Shown here: in pieces, positions 1 to 8,686 of the stretch
Layout: the number at the start of each line of letters is the position of its first letter
Numbering within the stretch: position 1 is the stretch's first letter
Assembly (NCBI GenBank): GCA_913020115.1
Contig: CAJWBQ010000002.1
Span: 166,296-230,295, forward strand
From: an uncultured Cellvibrionales bacterium
GTDB lineage: Bacteria; Pseudomonadota; Gammaproteobacteria; Pseudomonadales; Cellvibrionaceae
Direction of reading: 5' to 3'
DNA length: 64,000 bases
Translations under genes and position numbers: made by a program
The notes under the pieces: generated by a model
Database searches by the model: none
Told to the model about the DNA's origin: nothing
The model's input: only the letters and a program-made list of their open reading frames with translations

Positions 1-1004
1 GCTGTGGAGTCTCGAGATAGGCTCCCTGCTTCACCGGCCTCTTCATCAAAACCAACAGCAGGCTCAATCGCTTCAAGAAAAGCATTAAACGTGTCAACAA
101 AGTCCCGAACCGCCTGCTCACCGCCCTGCTTATCTTCACTCACCGTCACGTTCACAATAGTGCCAGGGTCTGCTTTCGCCAATGTAAAACGGAACCCTTC
201 AATCACATCGTCTATGTCATTAGAGCTACGGGTAACCTCAAGACCATTGACCTTCAGAGAAGAATCTTTACCCGCTTGCACTTGATCGAGAGATTGATTG
301 GAGGTATTAAAATCGAAATTTGCTAAGCCTAAAGCGAGGGGGTCTTCCGTTGTGGTGATTTCCAACTGATTCGATAAACCGGACTCTGCTGATAACAACA
401 ACCTGTAGCCGGTACCGTCGTTAATCACACTGGCCGTAATACCGACGTCTTCTTTGTTAATCGCGTCCCGCAAACCCTTCAGAGAGTTATTGCCGTCATC
501 GATCTCGATCACCAAGGCATCTTTGTCGGTATTCTGAGTGAATACAGTCGGCGGCACGCCAGTATCCCAGCCGCCAAAATTGATCGTTATCGTGCCTTTC
601 CCCACAGCATCGGAGGTATCGCTATAGGTGGAGCTCGTCGCCAAGGACTGCGATTGAGCCACGTCGAGTACTTCAAAGGAATAACTGCCAACGGGCACAT
701 CCTCATCCAGCGACACTGGGATAAAGGCATCGCTATCGCTAAAAGACGCGGTTTTACTATTAAAGGTTTCAGAATCTGCCAGTAAATTCGCCGAGTCCTG
801 TAAGGTGGAAAGAGCACTGCGAATCAAACCGAAGTCCGATATATTCGCCTCCATCGTCTCTCGGCTGCTATCAATCTGCCCCTGGCGCGCCGCCCCTTCA
901 ATTTCTGTTAATTGATCAGCAATAGACCTGGAATTAATACCTGAACCAGCACCTAGGGCGCTGATGATATTACTTCCAACCGAATCACTCCCAACAGAAT
1001 CCAT
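1..1004 (-). CDS. fliD: Flagellar filament cap protein FliD (5' part, cut by window edge)
   Basis: FliD caps the growing flagellar filament and helps flagellin subunits fold into place outside the cell. The frame is open from an ATG at 1004 to the window edge, giving the first 334 residues; the C-terminal part lies outside. The N-terminus (IISALGAGSGINSRSIADQL) is the typical FliD_N segment that forms the D0 coiled coil. Further in, an 'LKVNGLEVTRSSNDIDDVI' stretch is the usual flagellin/hook IN-type motif of FliD. A FliA-type promoter lies just upstream (1043-1069). It follows flaG in the same direction, the order flagellin-flaG-fliD seen in Pseudomonas and Vibrio. The identification is strong; only completeness cannot be judged. 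Confidence 0.93.
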   Translation of the reverse strand, partial: MDSVGSDSVGSNIISALGAGSGINSRSIADQLTEIEGAARQGQIDSSRETMEANISDFGLIRSALSTLQDSANLLADSETFNSKTASFSDSDAFIPVSLDEDVPVGSYSFEVLDVAQSQSLATSSTYSDTSDAVGKGTITINFGGWDTGVPPTVFTQNTDKDALVIEIDDGNNSLKGLRDAINKEDVGITASVINDGTGYRLLLSAESGLSNQLEITTTEDPLALGLANFDFNTSNQSLDQVQAGKDSSLKVNGLEVTRSSNDIDDVIEGFRFTLAKADPGTIVNVTVSEDKQGGEQAVRDFVDTFNAFLEAIEPAVGFDEEAGEAGSLSRDST

Positions 1005-1042
1005 AGCGGTGCCCTTTTACAGTAGTACTTTGATTATAGAGT

Positions 1043-1069
1043 TTATCGGCTAAACCCGCGCTCACTTCA
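1043..1069 (-). promoter_or_regulatory. FliA (sigma28) promoter of fliD
   Basis: On the minus strand the sequence reads TGAAGTGA-N11-GCCGATAA. The -10 element is a perfect match to the FliA consensus and the spacer is exactly 11, while the -35 is weaker (consensus TAAAGTTT). The predicted start of transcription is about 30 bases before the fliD ATG. This is a pattern match only. Confidence 0.7.
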
Positions 1070-1151
1070 AGATTTAATTGGTCTGAAAATATGAAGATTA
1101 ATATCCAAGCCATTACTATGCGGCTTTAGATTAAAAATACGGTACATATAA

Positions 1152-1181
1152 TAAAGCAAAAGGAGTGCCAAGAGGCACTCC
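1152..1181 (-). terminator. Intrinsic terminator after flaG
   Basis: GGAGTGCC and GGCACTCC (1162-1169 and 1174-1181) form a perfect 8-bp stem with a 4-base loop. On the minus strand it is followed by TTTTGCTTT. It lies 28 bases past the flaG stop codon and before the fliD promoter, so it should end the flagellin-flaG transcript. Confidence 0.8.
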
Positions 1182-1208
1182 TTTATGGGTCAAACACAGA
1201 CTTTACTG

Positions 1209-1592
1209 TCATCCATGCGTACTGATCAGCTGTAATGGTTCGTTGTCACGCGCCTTCACCGCCAAATCCAACACAACTTCATTGGGTATCTGCCGAATAA
1301 GCTCACCACTCTCGCGATTAACCACTCTTACGACAACTTCCCCTAAATTATCATCAATACTAAAAAACAAGTCTCGATTCTCACTTTGAACAAACTTGTT
1401 CAACTCGACAACGGCACTGTTTAAGCGTTGATCAACAGACTCTTCCTGCAGATTCTCTGCCACTTTGCCAGCTTGCGGCGGCAAAGATTTTCCGACTTCG
1501 CCGGCCTCTTTACGCTGCTCAGAAGAACCCGTCAATGAAGTCATTTTAGCCTCAGCACGCTGTGACACAGATGACATATTTATTTCATTCAT
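1209..1592 (-). CDS. flaG: FlaG family flagellar protein
   Basis: FlaG is a small protein linked to control of filament length in polar flagella; its exact mechanism is not settled. The product is 127 residues, normal for the family. The C-terminal half carries the recognisable pattern LNKFVQSENRDLFFSIDD...VVRVVNRESGELIRQIP, with the conserved 'RQIP' ending region, while the N-terminal half is polar and Ser/Glu-rich, as is common in FlaG. It sits between a flagellin gene and fliD on the same strand, the standard place for flaG. It has no clear promoter of its own in the 61-base gap to the flagellin gene, so it is probably expressed by read-through past the hairpin at 1614-1634. Confidence 0.9.
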   Translation of the reverse strand: MNEINMSSVSQRAEAKMTSLTGSSEQRKEAGEVGKSLPPQAGKVAENLQEESVDQRLNSAVVELNKFVQSENRDLFFSIDDNLGEVVVRVVNRESGELIRQIPNEVVLDLAVKARDNEPLQLISTHG

Positions 1593-1613
1593 GGGCTAAC
1601 CTCAAATTTTATT

Positions 1614-1634
1614 GGAGGCCCGATATGGGCCTCC
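1614..1634 (-). terminator. Hairpin after the 938-aa flagellin gene
   Basis: GGAGGCCC and GGGCCTCC form a perfect 8-bp stem around a 5-base loop in the short gap between the flagellin gene and flaG. The minus-strand sequence after it (AATAAAATTT) is a poor T-tract. It may act as a partial terminator or as a 3' stabiliser of the abundant flagellin mRNA. Confidence 0.55.
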
Positions 1635-1653
1635 TCAAAAATAACTGTCAATA

Positions 1654-4470
1654 TTAACGAAGTAGTGACAATACCTGGTTAGGCGCAGCGTTAGCCTGGG
1701 CCAACATCGCCTGAGACGCTTGCTGCAGAACCTGTGCACGAGACAAGTTAGCCGTTTCAGCCGCGAAGTCAGCATCTACAATCCGTGAACGGGCTGCTGC
1801 CGTGTTCTCCGAAATGTTCATCAAGTTACTCACGGTAAAGTCAAGACGGTTACTCACCGCACCCAACTCAGAGCGAGTAGCGTTAATGGTTTCCAACGCA
1901 TTGTCAATGGAGTCAATCGCATTGTTCGCATCAGCCTGTGAAGCAACGCTCAAGCTTGACAATGCCGAGCCTGTAACCGTGCTAGACAGGTCTGTGTTGC
2001 TGTTTTTCAACCCTGTTGCAGTAGCGCCATTCGCCGTAACCTCAATAGCGATCGGCTGACTGCTATTTACAGAGGCTAGCTCAAGGCTCGCATCCAGATC
2101 CGTTGTCGCCGCATCACCGTCAGCATCGATGGTCAAGCCGAGACCAAGAATCTCGGAAGTAGCCTGGCCGTGAACAGAGCCCAACTCGAATGTAATGGCC
2201 GCATTACCTTCTAGCTTCAGCTCGCCATTTTCATCAACAGAGGCTTTGACACCCGTGTCAGCTTGAGCTGCATTCAGGTCAATAACCACTTGCTCCAGAT
2301 CATCAATATCAGTCAGGCTAACTTCACTACCATTTATGATGACAGAACCACCACTGGTTGTAGCTGTTGTGCCGGTTGCTGCGTCGGCAATGACCGCACT
2401 CCCAATCGAGTCAATAAAGCCACTAGCATTCTCATCGTCAGCAAGTGTAAACGCGGCATCCGAAACCAATTGCAATACACCGTCATTATCAATGAGAGCC
2501 TCAACACCAGATGTTGCCTTTACGCCATTAATCGCGGTGGCAAGTTCCTCGGCCGTTATAGTGCCATCATTGGCTTTGGCCGCAGAAAGATCAACCTGCA
2601 CGCCATTCACATCAATAGCTGGGCCAGTACCCTCCAAAGCAGTATCGGTGGTATCAGCCGTTAGCCCTTCGATATCAAACCCGAATGCCTGGTTGAATTC
2701 TCCCGGCACATATTCACCGGCAGCGGCAGCTGAAGCAATCGTGATTGCCGTGGCACCATCACTTTCTGTAATTGTAAAGGTACCGCTATTGATCGTAACC
2801 GTGTTACCCGTAGTGGCGAGGATACCTTGATTGTCTTTGAACGTGAGTACGCCTGCTTCATATACTGCTTCAACACCACTGCTAGCCGCAACAAGGTCAG
2901 CATTAATCTCACCCAACATTGTCGCCGTGGTCGCAAAATCTGCACCGGTCAATGTTATCGTAGTGGTAATTGTCGCCATGTCTGTAATGTCAAACGAGAA
3001 GATCGCGCCGGCACTAACAGATATACCCGCGACGTCAGCCGCAGCGCCTGCAGCCACAGACTCATAAGCCACATCTTGAGACGCAACAAAACCCGCACTC
3101 GCGACCAACTCAAAAGACGTTGCCGCTGCATCAAAGGTGTAGGAGGCCTCTGCAGTAATAGAAGCTGTCACTCCAGTCTCGCTGCTCACTTCGTTGATGT
3201 GATCCGCTTTTTCCTGCAAGCCACCGCCCGTGGTAGTTGCCTCTATCGAAACCCCATTAATCTGCAGGTCGTTTGACGCCAAGGCCGTTGTCTGATTGCC
3301 CGTTGTTAATACCGTACCTTCTATGCTTCCGTCTGCAGATATTTCATTAAAGCCCAGGTTAGTAATGTCGGCTTCTTCACCCTGTCCACCTAATGTAATA
3401 CTGATTGCCTCACCATTGTCTGAACTTAGCGCCAATTGGCCTACAAAAGCCTCCCCATTAGCGCCCGCATCCGTAATACCGATCGCCGTTGCCGTGTCGG
3501 TATCGGCCGCAACGAAGGTACCAGCAGCATCTATATCTAGAGCGACCGTAATTGTACCACCGGTGGTATTCGAGAGGTTTAGCTTGCCCGCATCATCAAT
3601 AGCGGCTTCGATGTTGCCGCCGGTTGCATTATTAATCGCCGCAACCAATTCATCCATGTTTGCAGTATCAGAAATGTCATAATTAACAGCCGCCTGACCG
3701 TCAACCGATCCCAATGAAATACGAAGTGTGGATGCGGCAAGTATAACGCCATCACCGGCAGCGTCCGCAGCAACAATATTGAACCCTTCAGCGCTTACTC
3801 CATCAACATTGGTATTGATATCAGTGAGTAAATCTTCCAGATTGTCGGTCGCCGTGTCGTACCCTTGCAGGGCAACACCATTGATCTGCACATCGCCTTG
3901 ACCGATGCTAAAGGTGCCCGCCATCCGGTCACCCGCCAAATCAGCGCTCGTAGAGCCCAGACCCAAAGTATCGGCACTCATCGCGTCGATAGAGAAGGAA
4001 ATAGTTTGGTTGGCCTCAGCGCCAACTTGCAAAGCCACGTCACCCAAGGTTCCGTCCAGAAGGTTCTGGCCGTTAAAGGAGGTGGTTTCAGAAATACGGT
4101 CTAATTCAGACACCAGCTGCTGAACTTCAGCATCTAGAGTTGCACGGTCGCCATCGCCATAAATGCCGTTAGCAGACTGAATAGCCAATTCGCGCATACG
4201 CTGGAGAATGTTCGTGGATTCGTCCAAAGCACCTTCAGCCGTTTGAATCAGCGAGGAACCATCGTTGGCGTTTGCCACCGCACGGTTCAGGCCGTTCACC
4301 TGAGAAGTCATTCGGTTCGAAATTGCCAAACCAGCGGCGTCATCCGCTGCTGAGTTGATACGCTTACCTGACGACAAACGCTCCATCGCCTGATCCTGCT
4401 CCATACCAGACTTAACCAGTTGGCGCTGAGAATTGAGCGACTGAATATTACTATTAACTACTAAAGCCAT
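1654..4470 (-). CDS. Giant flagellin, 938 aa (FliA-controlled copy)
   Basis: This is a flagellin, the main subunit of the flagellar filament, exported by the flagellar type III system. The N-terminal ~150 residues ([31 protein letters not shown]) and the C-terminal ~100 residues ([17 protein letters not shown]...[19 protein letters not shown]) are the classical D0/D1 helices. Between them lies a surface region of over 650 residues, rich in Ala, Thr, Gly and Asp and nearly free of Cys, with several flagellin IN-type repeats ('INGV...'). Typical flagellins are 280-550 aa, so this is roughly twice the usual size. It is a paralogue of the neighbouring 1054-aa flagellin. A FliA promoter lies at 4582-4608. 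Start chosen at MALVVNSN, which matches the family's first residues. Confidence 0.95.
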   Translation of the reverse strand: MALVVNSNIQSLNSQRQLVKSGMEQDQAMERLSSGKRINSAADDAAGLAISNRMTSQVNGLNRAVANANDGSSLIQTAEGALDESTNILQRMRELAIQSANGIYGDGDRATLDAEVQQLVSELDRISETTSFNGQNLLDGTLGDVALQVGAEANQTISFSIDAMSADTLGLGSTSADLAGDRMAGTFSIGQGDVQINGVALQGYDTATDNLEDLLTDINTNVDGVSAEGFNIVAADAAGDGVILAASTLRISLGSVDGQAAVNYDISDTANMDELVAAINNATGGNIEAAIDDAGKLNLSNTTGGTITVALDIDAAGTFVAADTDTATAIGITDAGANGEAFVGQLALSSDNGEAISITLGGQGEEADITNLGFNEISADGSIEGTVLTTGNQTTALASNDLQINGVSIEATTTGGGLQEKADHINEVSSETGVTASITAEASYTFDAAATSFELVASAGFVASQDVAYESVAAGAAADVAGISVSAGAIFSFDITDMATITTTITLTGADFATTATMLGEINADLVAASSGVEAVYEAGVLTFKDNQGILATTGNTVTINSGTFTITESDGATAITIASAAAAGEYVPGEFNQAFGFDIEGLTADTTDTALEGTGPAIDVNGVQVDLSAAKANDGTITAEELATAINGVKATSGVEALIDNDGVLQLVSDAAFTLADDENASGFIDSIGSAVIADAATGTTATTSGGSVIINGSEVSLTDIDDLEQVVIDLNAAQADTGVKASVDENGELKLEGNAAITFELGSVHGQATSEILGLGLTIDADGDAATTDLDASLELASVNSSQPIAIEVTANGATATGLKNSNTDLSSTVTGSALSSLSVASQADANNAIDSIDNALETINATRSELGAVSNRLDFTVSNLMNISENTAAARSRIVDADFAAETANLSRAQVLQQASQAMLAQANAAPNQVLSLLR

Positions 4471-4581
4471 GAGAGACTCCTGCTCATTTGTTGTACTTTC
4501 GACGCCAGCCAGTATTGACCAGCCCTTTTAAAGGACACTGTAAGAGCGTCAAAACCAAACGGTATTGCGCTTCTAGATAAT

Positions 4582-4608
4582 ATGTCGGCCATACGCAAAA
4601 GAACTTTA
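4582..4608 (-). promoter_or_regulatory. FliA (sigma28) promoter of the 938-aa flagellin
   Basis: On the minus strand the sequence is TAAAGTTC-N11-GCCGACAT, 7 of 8 in the -35 and 6 of 8 in the -10 against the FliA consensus (TAAAGTTT / GCCGATAA), with the exact 11-base spacer. The leader to the ATG would be about 105 bases. This places the gene in the late, FliA/FlgM-controlled class. Confidence 0.82.
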
Positions 4609-4760
4609 ATGCCATAGGAGCAAAAAAGGCAGAGCTATAAAACCTTAAAATATTTCATAAAAAACAATGAGTTACAAAACAGCGCAAGAAAAGAATGGAG
4701 CCTTGGTTAAAAAAATATCGGCTTTTTTCCACTAATTATTGGAATTTCAACACGACCAAG

Positions 4761-4780
4761 AGCCGGCCCTAGGGCCAGCT
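4761..4780 (-). terminator. GC-rich hairpin after the 1054-aa flagellin gene
   Basis: Ten-base arms AGCCGGCCCT and AGGGCCAGCT pair with one G-T mismatch, 34 bases after the stop codon. There is no T-tract on the minus strand, so it may end transcription weakly or protect the 3' end of the mRNA. Confidence 0.4.
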
Positions 4781-4813
4781 TTAATGGTAAAAACCTTGTG
4801 AGAGAGCGCTTAA

Positions 4814-7800
4814 TTACCCATTGAGTAGCTGTAAAACCTGCTGGGGCTGAGCATTTGCTTGGGCCAGCATGGCCTGTGAAGCCTGCTGAAGCACCTGAGC
4901 CCTAGACAAATTCGCTGTTTCCGCCGCGAAGTCTGCATCCATGATTCGTGATCTAGCGGCCGTGGTATTCTCGGTCACGTTCATCAGGTTGCTCATGGTG
5001 AATTCTAAACGGTTGGTCACCGCACCCATTTCAGAGCGCGTGGCATTGATGGTTTCCAAAGCATTGTCAATTGGATCAATAGCCGATTGGGCTCCAGCTT
5101 CTGTCGCCACACTGATACTGCCCAGAGATGTACCCGTCACTAGAGCACTCAAGTCAGTGTTCATATCAACAAAACCGGTCGCCACCTCACCGTTTTCAGA
5201 CACTTCAATAGAAATAGGCGAATCGTTGTTGATACTGCGCAACTCTATACCGGCATTCACAGTCTGCGTATCGACAACTCCGTCAACATTGGCGTCGGCA
5301 AAGTTAATACCCAGTACCGCCCCCACTGCTAAACCGTTAGTTGCACCTACATCTAGAGTAATAGACGAGTTGGCGGAAAGCTCCATCTGACCATTTTCAT
5401 CAATGGTTGCCACCACACCGGTGTTTGCTTGCTGACTATTAATGGTAATGGTCGCGGCATCTAAATTGGTCAGGTCAATACCAGAAATCTCAAAACCATT
5501 CACCAGTAAGGAACCACTGGTCACTGGTTCGGCATGACCATTGGTGGAAGTGACTGCGCCTGTTAAGGCTTCAATTCCAAAGCCAAAGAGAGCATCAGCA
5601 ACACCATTGGTAGCCGCGCCACCTGGAGTTCCATCAAAACCTCCGATGGTGATCGCACCGCCACCACCGGTCGCGTCACTAAAGGCCAGCGTACCGTTAC
5701 TATCAATGTAGGCAGTAACGTTATTGCTCAGATCATCATTGATGTCGGCTAATAAGGTATTCGTGGAGTTAATTGGGTTATCAACAATAGTAACCGTATT
5801 AACAGTACCGGCTTGGTCAGTCACGGTAAACGTGAACCCTTCTGCACCAGAAAAGTCTGTCACACTAACCACGTCAGGCGCGGTTGTACCCGCATGATAT
5901 TCATTGGTCGCCGACAAATTGCGATTGCCATCTAAGCTTTGCACAAACCCACTGGCATTAGCATCGTCTGACAAAGTAAAAGCTTCGCTCGAAGAAAAGT
6001 GTAAAGCGTCACTCTCATCCACATAGGCTGTCACTCCGGTAGCCGCGGTTGCCGCATTGACTGCCGCCGCCACGTTACTCGCAGACACTACTCCACTGGA
6101 CTCTTGAATTGAGGTCAAATCGATACGCGTGCCATTGATATTGAATGCAGCACCCGCCGTTCCAGAATTGGTAAAGGTGCCGCCAGAACCCGCTAAATCC
6201 TCAATATCGAAACCGAATACTGTGTTCGCAGTACCTGCTCCTTGGTTGGCGGTGTAACTAGCCTCTGGAGTAAAGTTGTCAACGATAATCGTTCCGGCCG
6301 CGCCAGAATTGCCTCCGGTGTCCCGGAACGCTAATTTACCGTTGTCATCGATGTAGGCTTCGACATTACTCGCGGCCAAATCATCATTAATGTCAGCAAG
6401 TAAGGCGTTGTTGTCGGTGATGTTCTGATCGACGGTGACTGTGACCGCGCCGCCGCCATCCATGTCAGTTACATCAAAGGTAAAACCTTCGTTGGCACCA
6501 GCGGCTAAGTTGGCCGTGCCTGGGGCAACTGAATTAGGACCGAAGTGCAATTCGCCAAAAGCGCCAGCAGGTGCCGCGTAGGCAGCCGCACCGGTTACTT
6601 CTACCGGCATAACTGTACTGTCAAAATTGTAAGACTGCTCAGCTTTAACCGTGCCTACAACGCCCGTTTCACTGCTGACATCATTAATGTTATCAACTTT
6701 GCCCTGCAAGCCATCGATCGCTGGGCTCGGCGCGATATCGACACCGTTGATTTTAAGGTCGCCAATTGCAAGCTCTGTTGTCTGTGCTGCGCTCGACAAA
6801 GAAATACTCTGGACAGTGCCATCAGACACTTCCCTGAATCCAAGCGCAGCTAAGTCAGCGTCCGTTCCGTTAGCGCCTTTAACAATAGAAATTTCTCCGC
6901 CGTCGTCTGCGATTAATGAGAGACCGCCGGAGAAGGTTTCTGTGCCATCATCAGTAACTTCTGTGATGCCCGTTATAGCTTCTAATGTGAATGGACCATT
7001 TTCAGATACGGCAAAACTACCCGCACCGTCCGTAATGTCATCATCCACCGCCATTGTGATACTGGCACCTGTTGAATTGGACAGAACCAAACTGCCTGAA
7101 TCCCCAATGCTCGCTTCAATTAAACCACCGGTGGTCGAACTGATCACATCAACCAATTCCGACATGCTGGCGGTGTTTTGGAAAAGGTAACTGGTCGATG
7201 GTTGCCCATTAACTGTACCCATCGTTATTTGCAAAGCTTGATTGCCAGCCAGGGCCCCTGAACCAACATTTTCTGATTCTATTATATTGAAGCCTTCCGC
7301 ACTCACACCATCAACGTTGTCGTTAATGTCATTGAGAAGGTCTTCGAGGTTGTCTGTGGCAAAGTTGTGTGCAGACAGGGCGACGCCATTAATAATAATA
7401 TCACCCTCATCGATGGCAGCCGTTGAATCAAAGCGATCGCCAGTCAAGTCCCCAGAAGTGGAACCCAAACCTAGCTGGTCAACACTCATCGCTTGAATAC
7501 TAAAGCCAATGGTTTGATTCGCCTCAGCGCCCACTTGAAGCAAAACATTGCCCAAGGTGCCGTCGAGTAATTTCTGCCCGTTGAAACTGGTGGTTTCAGC
7601 GATGCGATCTAATTCCTGAAGCAACTGCTGCACTTCCGCATCAAGAGTTGTTCGGTCTTCATCTGCGTAAATGCCGTTAGCAGACTGAATGGCCAACTCT
7701 CGCATACGCTGCAAAATATTTGTGGTTTCGTCCAAAGCGCCTTCTGCAGTTTGAATCAAGGAAATACCGTCGTTAGCATTTCGTATCGCCTGGTTTAGGC

Positions 7801-7978
7801 CTCGAATCTGCGAAGTCATGCGATTAGAAATTGCAAGGCCTGCGGCATCATCAGCTGCGGTATTAATACGCCGACCAGAAGACAATCGCTCCATGGCCTG
7901 AGACATATCGTCGCCGGACTTTACCAATTGTCGCTGAGAGTTCAGCGCTGCCACATTCGTATTAATCACTAATGGCAT
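4814..7978 (-). CDS. Giant flagellin, 1054 aa (sigma54-controlled copy)
   Basis: This is a second, even larger flagellin. The conserved D0/D1 ends are intact: [18 protein letters not shown] at the start, [20 protein letters not shown], and at the end [15 protein letters not shown] and [19 protein letters not shown]. The central region of about 780 residues contains flagellin IN-type motifs and two copies of a ~95-residue module with the core LLADINDDL (about residues 496-591 and 712-802). The same module is found once in FlgK and, more diverged, once in the other flagellin. It is preceded by a sigma54-type promoter, unlike its neighbour. In Vibrio, one core flagellin is sigma54-dependent and the rest FliA-dependent, so by analogy this may be the core or first-made subunit; that role is inferred. 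Confidence 0.95.
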   Translation of the reverse strand: MPLVINTNVAALNSQRQLVKSGDDMSQAMERLSSGRRINTAADDAAGLAISNRMTSQIRGLNQAIRNANDGISLIQTAEGALDETTNILQRMRELAIQSANGIYADEDRTTLDAEVQQLLQELDRIAETTSFNGQKLLDGTLGNVLLQVGAEANQTIGFSIQAMSVDQLGLGSTSGDLTGDRFDSTAAIDEGDIIINGVALSAHNFATDNLEDLLNDINDNVDGVSAEGFNIIESENVGSGALAGNQALQITMGTVNGQPSTSYLFQNTASMSELVDVISSTTGGLIEASIGDSGSLVLSNSTGASITMAVDDDITDGAGSFAVSENGPFTLEAITGITEVTDDGTETFSGGLSLIADDGGEISIVKGANGTDADLAALGFREVSDGTVQSISLSSAAQTTELAIGDLKINGVDIAPSPAIDGLQGKVDNINDVSSETGVVGTVKAEQSYNFDSTVMPVEVTGAAAYAAPAGAFGELHFGPNSVAPGTANLAAGANEGFTFDVTDMDGGGAVTVTVDQNITDNNALLADINDDLAASNVEAYIDDNGKLAFRDTGGNSGAAGTIIVDNFTPEASYTANQGAGTANTVFGFDIEDLAGSGGTFTNSGTAGAAFNINGTRIDLTSIQESSGVVSASNVAAAVNAATAATGVTAYVDESDALHFSSSEAFTLSDDANASGFVQSLDGNRNLSATNEYHAGTTAPDVVSVTDFSGAEGFTFTVTDQAGTVNTVTIVDNPINSTNTLLADINDDLSNNVTAYIDSNGTLAFSDATGGGGAITIGGFDGTPGGAATNGVADALFGFGIEALTGAVTSTNGHAEPVTSGSLLVNGFEISGIDLTNLDAATITINSQQANTGVVATIDENGQMELSANSSITLDVGATNGLAVGAVLGINFADANVDGVVDTQTVNAGIELRSINNDSPISIEVSENGEVATGFVDMNTDLSALVTGTSLGSISVATEAGAQSAIDPIDNALETINATRSEMGAVTNRLEFTMSNLMNVTENTTAARSRIMDADFAAETANLSRAQVLQQASQAMLAQANAQPQQVLQLLNG

Positions 7979-8102
7979 AATATTTCTCCTATTAAACTAA
8001 GAGCCGGCCAAGCCACTTGGCGTTGGCTGTCTTGCTGTCACGGTGGTTGCAAGTATTTGTTTGCTGAACACCAACTAAATAATTCTTCACACCGTAGATA
8101 TA

Positions 8103-8118
8103 GCAAGAGCTGTGCCAA
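8103..8118 (-). promoter_or_regulatory. Sigma54 promoter of the 1054-aa flagellin
   Basis: On the minus strand the sequence is TTGGCAC-N5-TTGC, a full match to the -24/-12 consensus with GG and GC ten bases apart. The predicted start lies about 114 bases before the ATG. Activation by a FleQ/FleR-type regulator is expected from the family but such genes are not in the window. Confidence 0.85.
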
Positions 8119-8205
8119 CCGCCGAGAATTAGTGTAGGTGGTTGTTTTTATTGGTATTTTAATAGACACCTGGATAAGAAATGATCGAAAAAAAAAGAAA
8201 GCGAC

Positions 8206-8258
8206 AAAAAAGCGGCAAACTTATTCCTCTCAATTTGATAAGACATTGCCGCTTTTTT
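8206..8258. repeat. Long terminator-like inverted repeat
   Basis: The 13-base arms AAAAAAGCGGCAA (8206-8218) and TTGCCGCTTTTTT (8246-8258) are perfectly complementary. Inside the loop a second pair, CTTAT and ATAAG, can extend the fold. On the plus strand it ends in six T residues, like an intrinsic terminator, but no gene ends before it on that strand. It lies upstream of the FliT-like gene. Confidence 0.7.
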
Positions 8259-8346
8259 AACTAGAGTCTTCGGGAAAATAAAATGAGACTCACTCCTTCT
8301 CGCGCGATACAATCAAACACGATGCGGACAAGTACGGAATTGAAGT

Positions 8347-8679
8347 ATGAACAGGGTCGAACACAGCAAAAATTTATTTCAAGAAGCAATTGATTCAGTA
8401 AAAGACTTCTCGGAAAAAATTGAACTGTCGATGAAAGCGGAAGAGTGGGACGACGTTGACGCTCTAATTATCGAGCGCAATAAAGTCCTGGGAGCAGCCA
8501 TTACCCCCTCACTTCCAGAAGCACTACACAACGAAGCTCGGCTTGTACTGGCGCGAGTAAAACAACAAGACAAAGTTTTGATGAGCGAAGTAAAGCAGCG
8601 GCAATTAACTGCCAAAGATGATCTAAAGAAACTTAAACACGGAAAAAAATCAATTAAGTCTTACCTAAGCGGAAACTAA
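8347..8679 (+). CDS. Small helical protein, possible FliT-like flagellar chaperone
   Basis: The product is 110 residues, strongly charged and predicted helical throughout, without a signal peptide or membrane segment. Its pattern (EEWDDVDALIIERNKVL, then a long basic helix with KQRQLTAKDDLKKLKHGKKS) resembles FliT-type chaperones, where a 'W..v..l...R..ll' segment is followed by a helix and a basic tail. FliT binds FliD or export parts and holds them soluble. It lies on the opposite strand to the surrounding flg and flagellin genes, converging on flgL with a 7-base gap. The name rests on size, pattern and place only; it may be another small flagellar chaperone. Confidence 0.55.
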   Translation: MNRVEHSKNLFQEAIDSVKDFSEKIELSMKAEEWDDVDALIIERNKVLGAAITPSLPEALHNEARLVLARVKQQDKVLMSEVKQRQLTAKDDLKKLKHGKKSIKSYLSGN

Positions 8680-8686
8680 GTAACCC

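Larger units (their letters stand above)
4471..4813. other. Intergenic region between the two flagellin genes
   Basis: This 343-base gap holds the FliA promoter of the downstream flagellin (4582-4608). It also has a second GCCGATAT element on the minus strand (4715-4722) whose -35 (CAATAATT at the right spacing) is poor. A near-perfect inverted repeat, AGCCGGCCCT/AGGGCCAGCT (4761-4780), lies just after the upstream flagellin stop codon and has no T-tract. No gene was seen. Confidence 0.6.
7979..8346. other. Intergenic region between flagellin and FliT-like genes
   Basis: This 368-base gap lies between divergent genes. It holds the sigma54-type promoter of the large flagellin (8103-8118), an AT-rich stretch around 8140-8210, and a long inverted repeat with terminator-like ends (8206-8258). 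No clear promoter for the plus-strand gene at 8347 was found. A GGAA (8336-8339) could serve as its weak ribosome binding site. Confidence 0.6.

Noticed and set aside
2263..3682. Several plus-strand open frames inside the 938-aa flagellin gene
   Set aside because: They are antisense to a clearly coding flagellin, have no ribosome binding sites or family patterns, and arise from its biased codons.
4715..4743. Second FliA promoter before the 938-aa flagellin
   Set aside because: The -10 (GCCGATAT) is good but the -35 at the right spacing (CAATAATT) matches only 4 of 8 bases.
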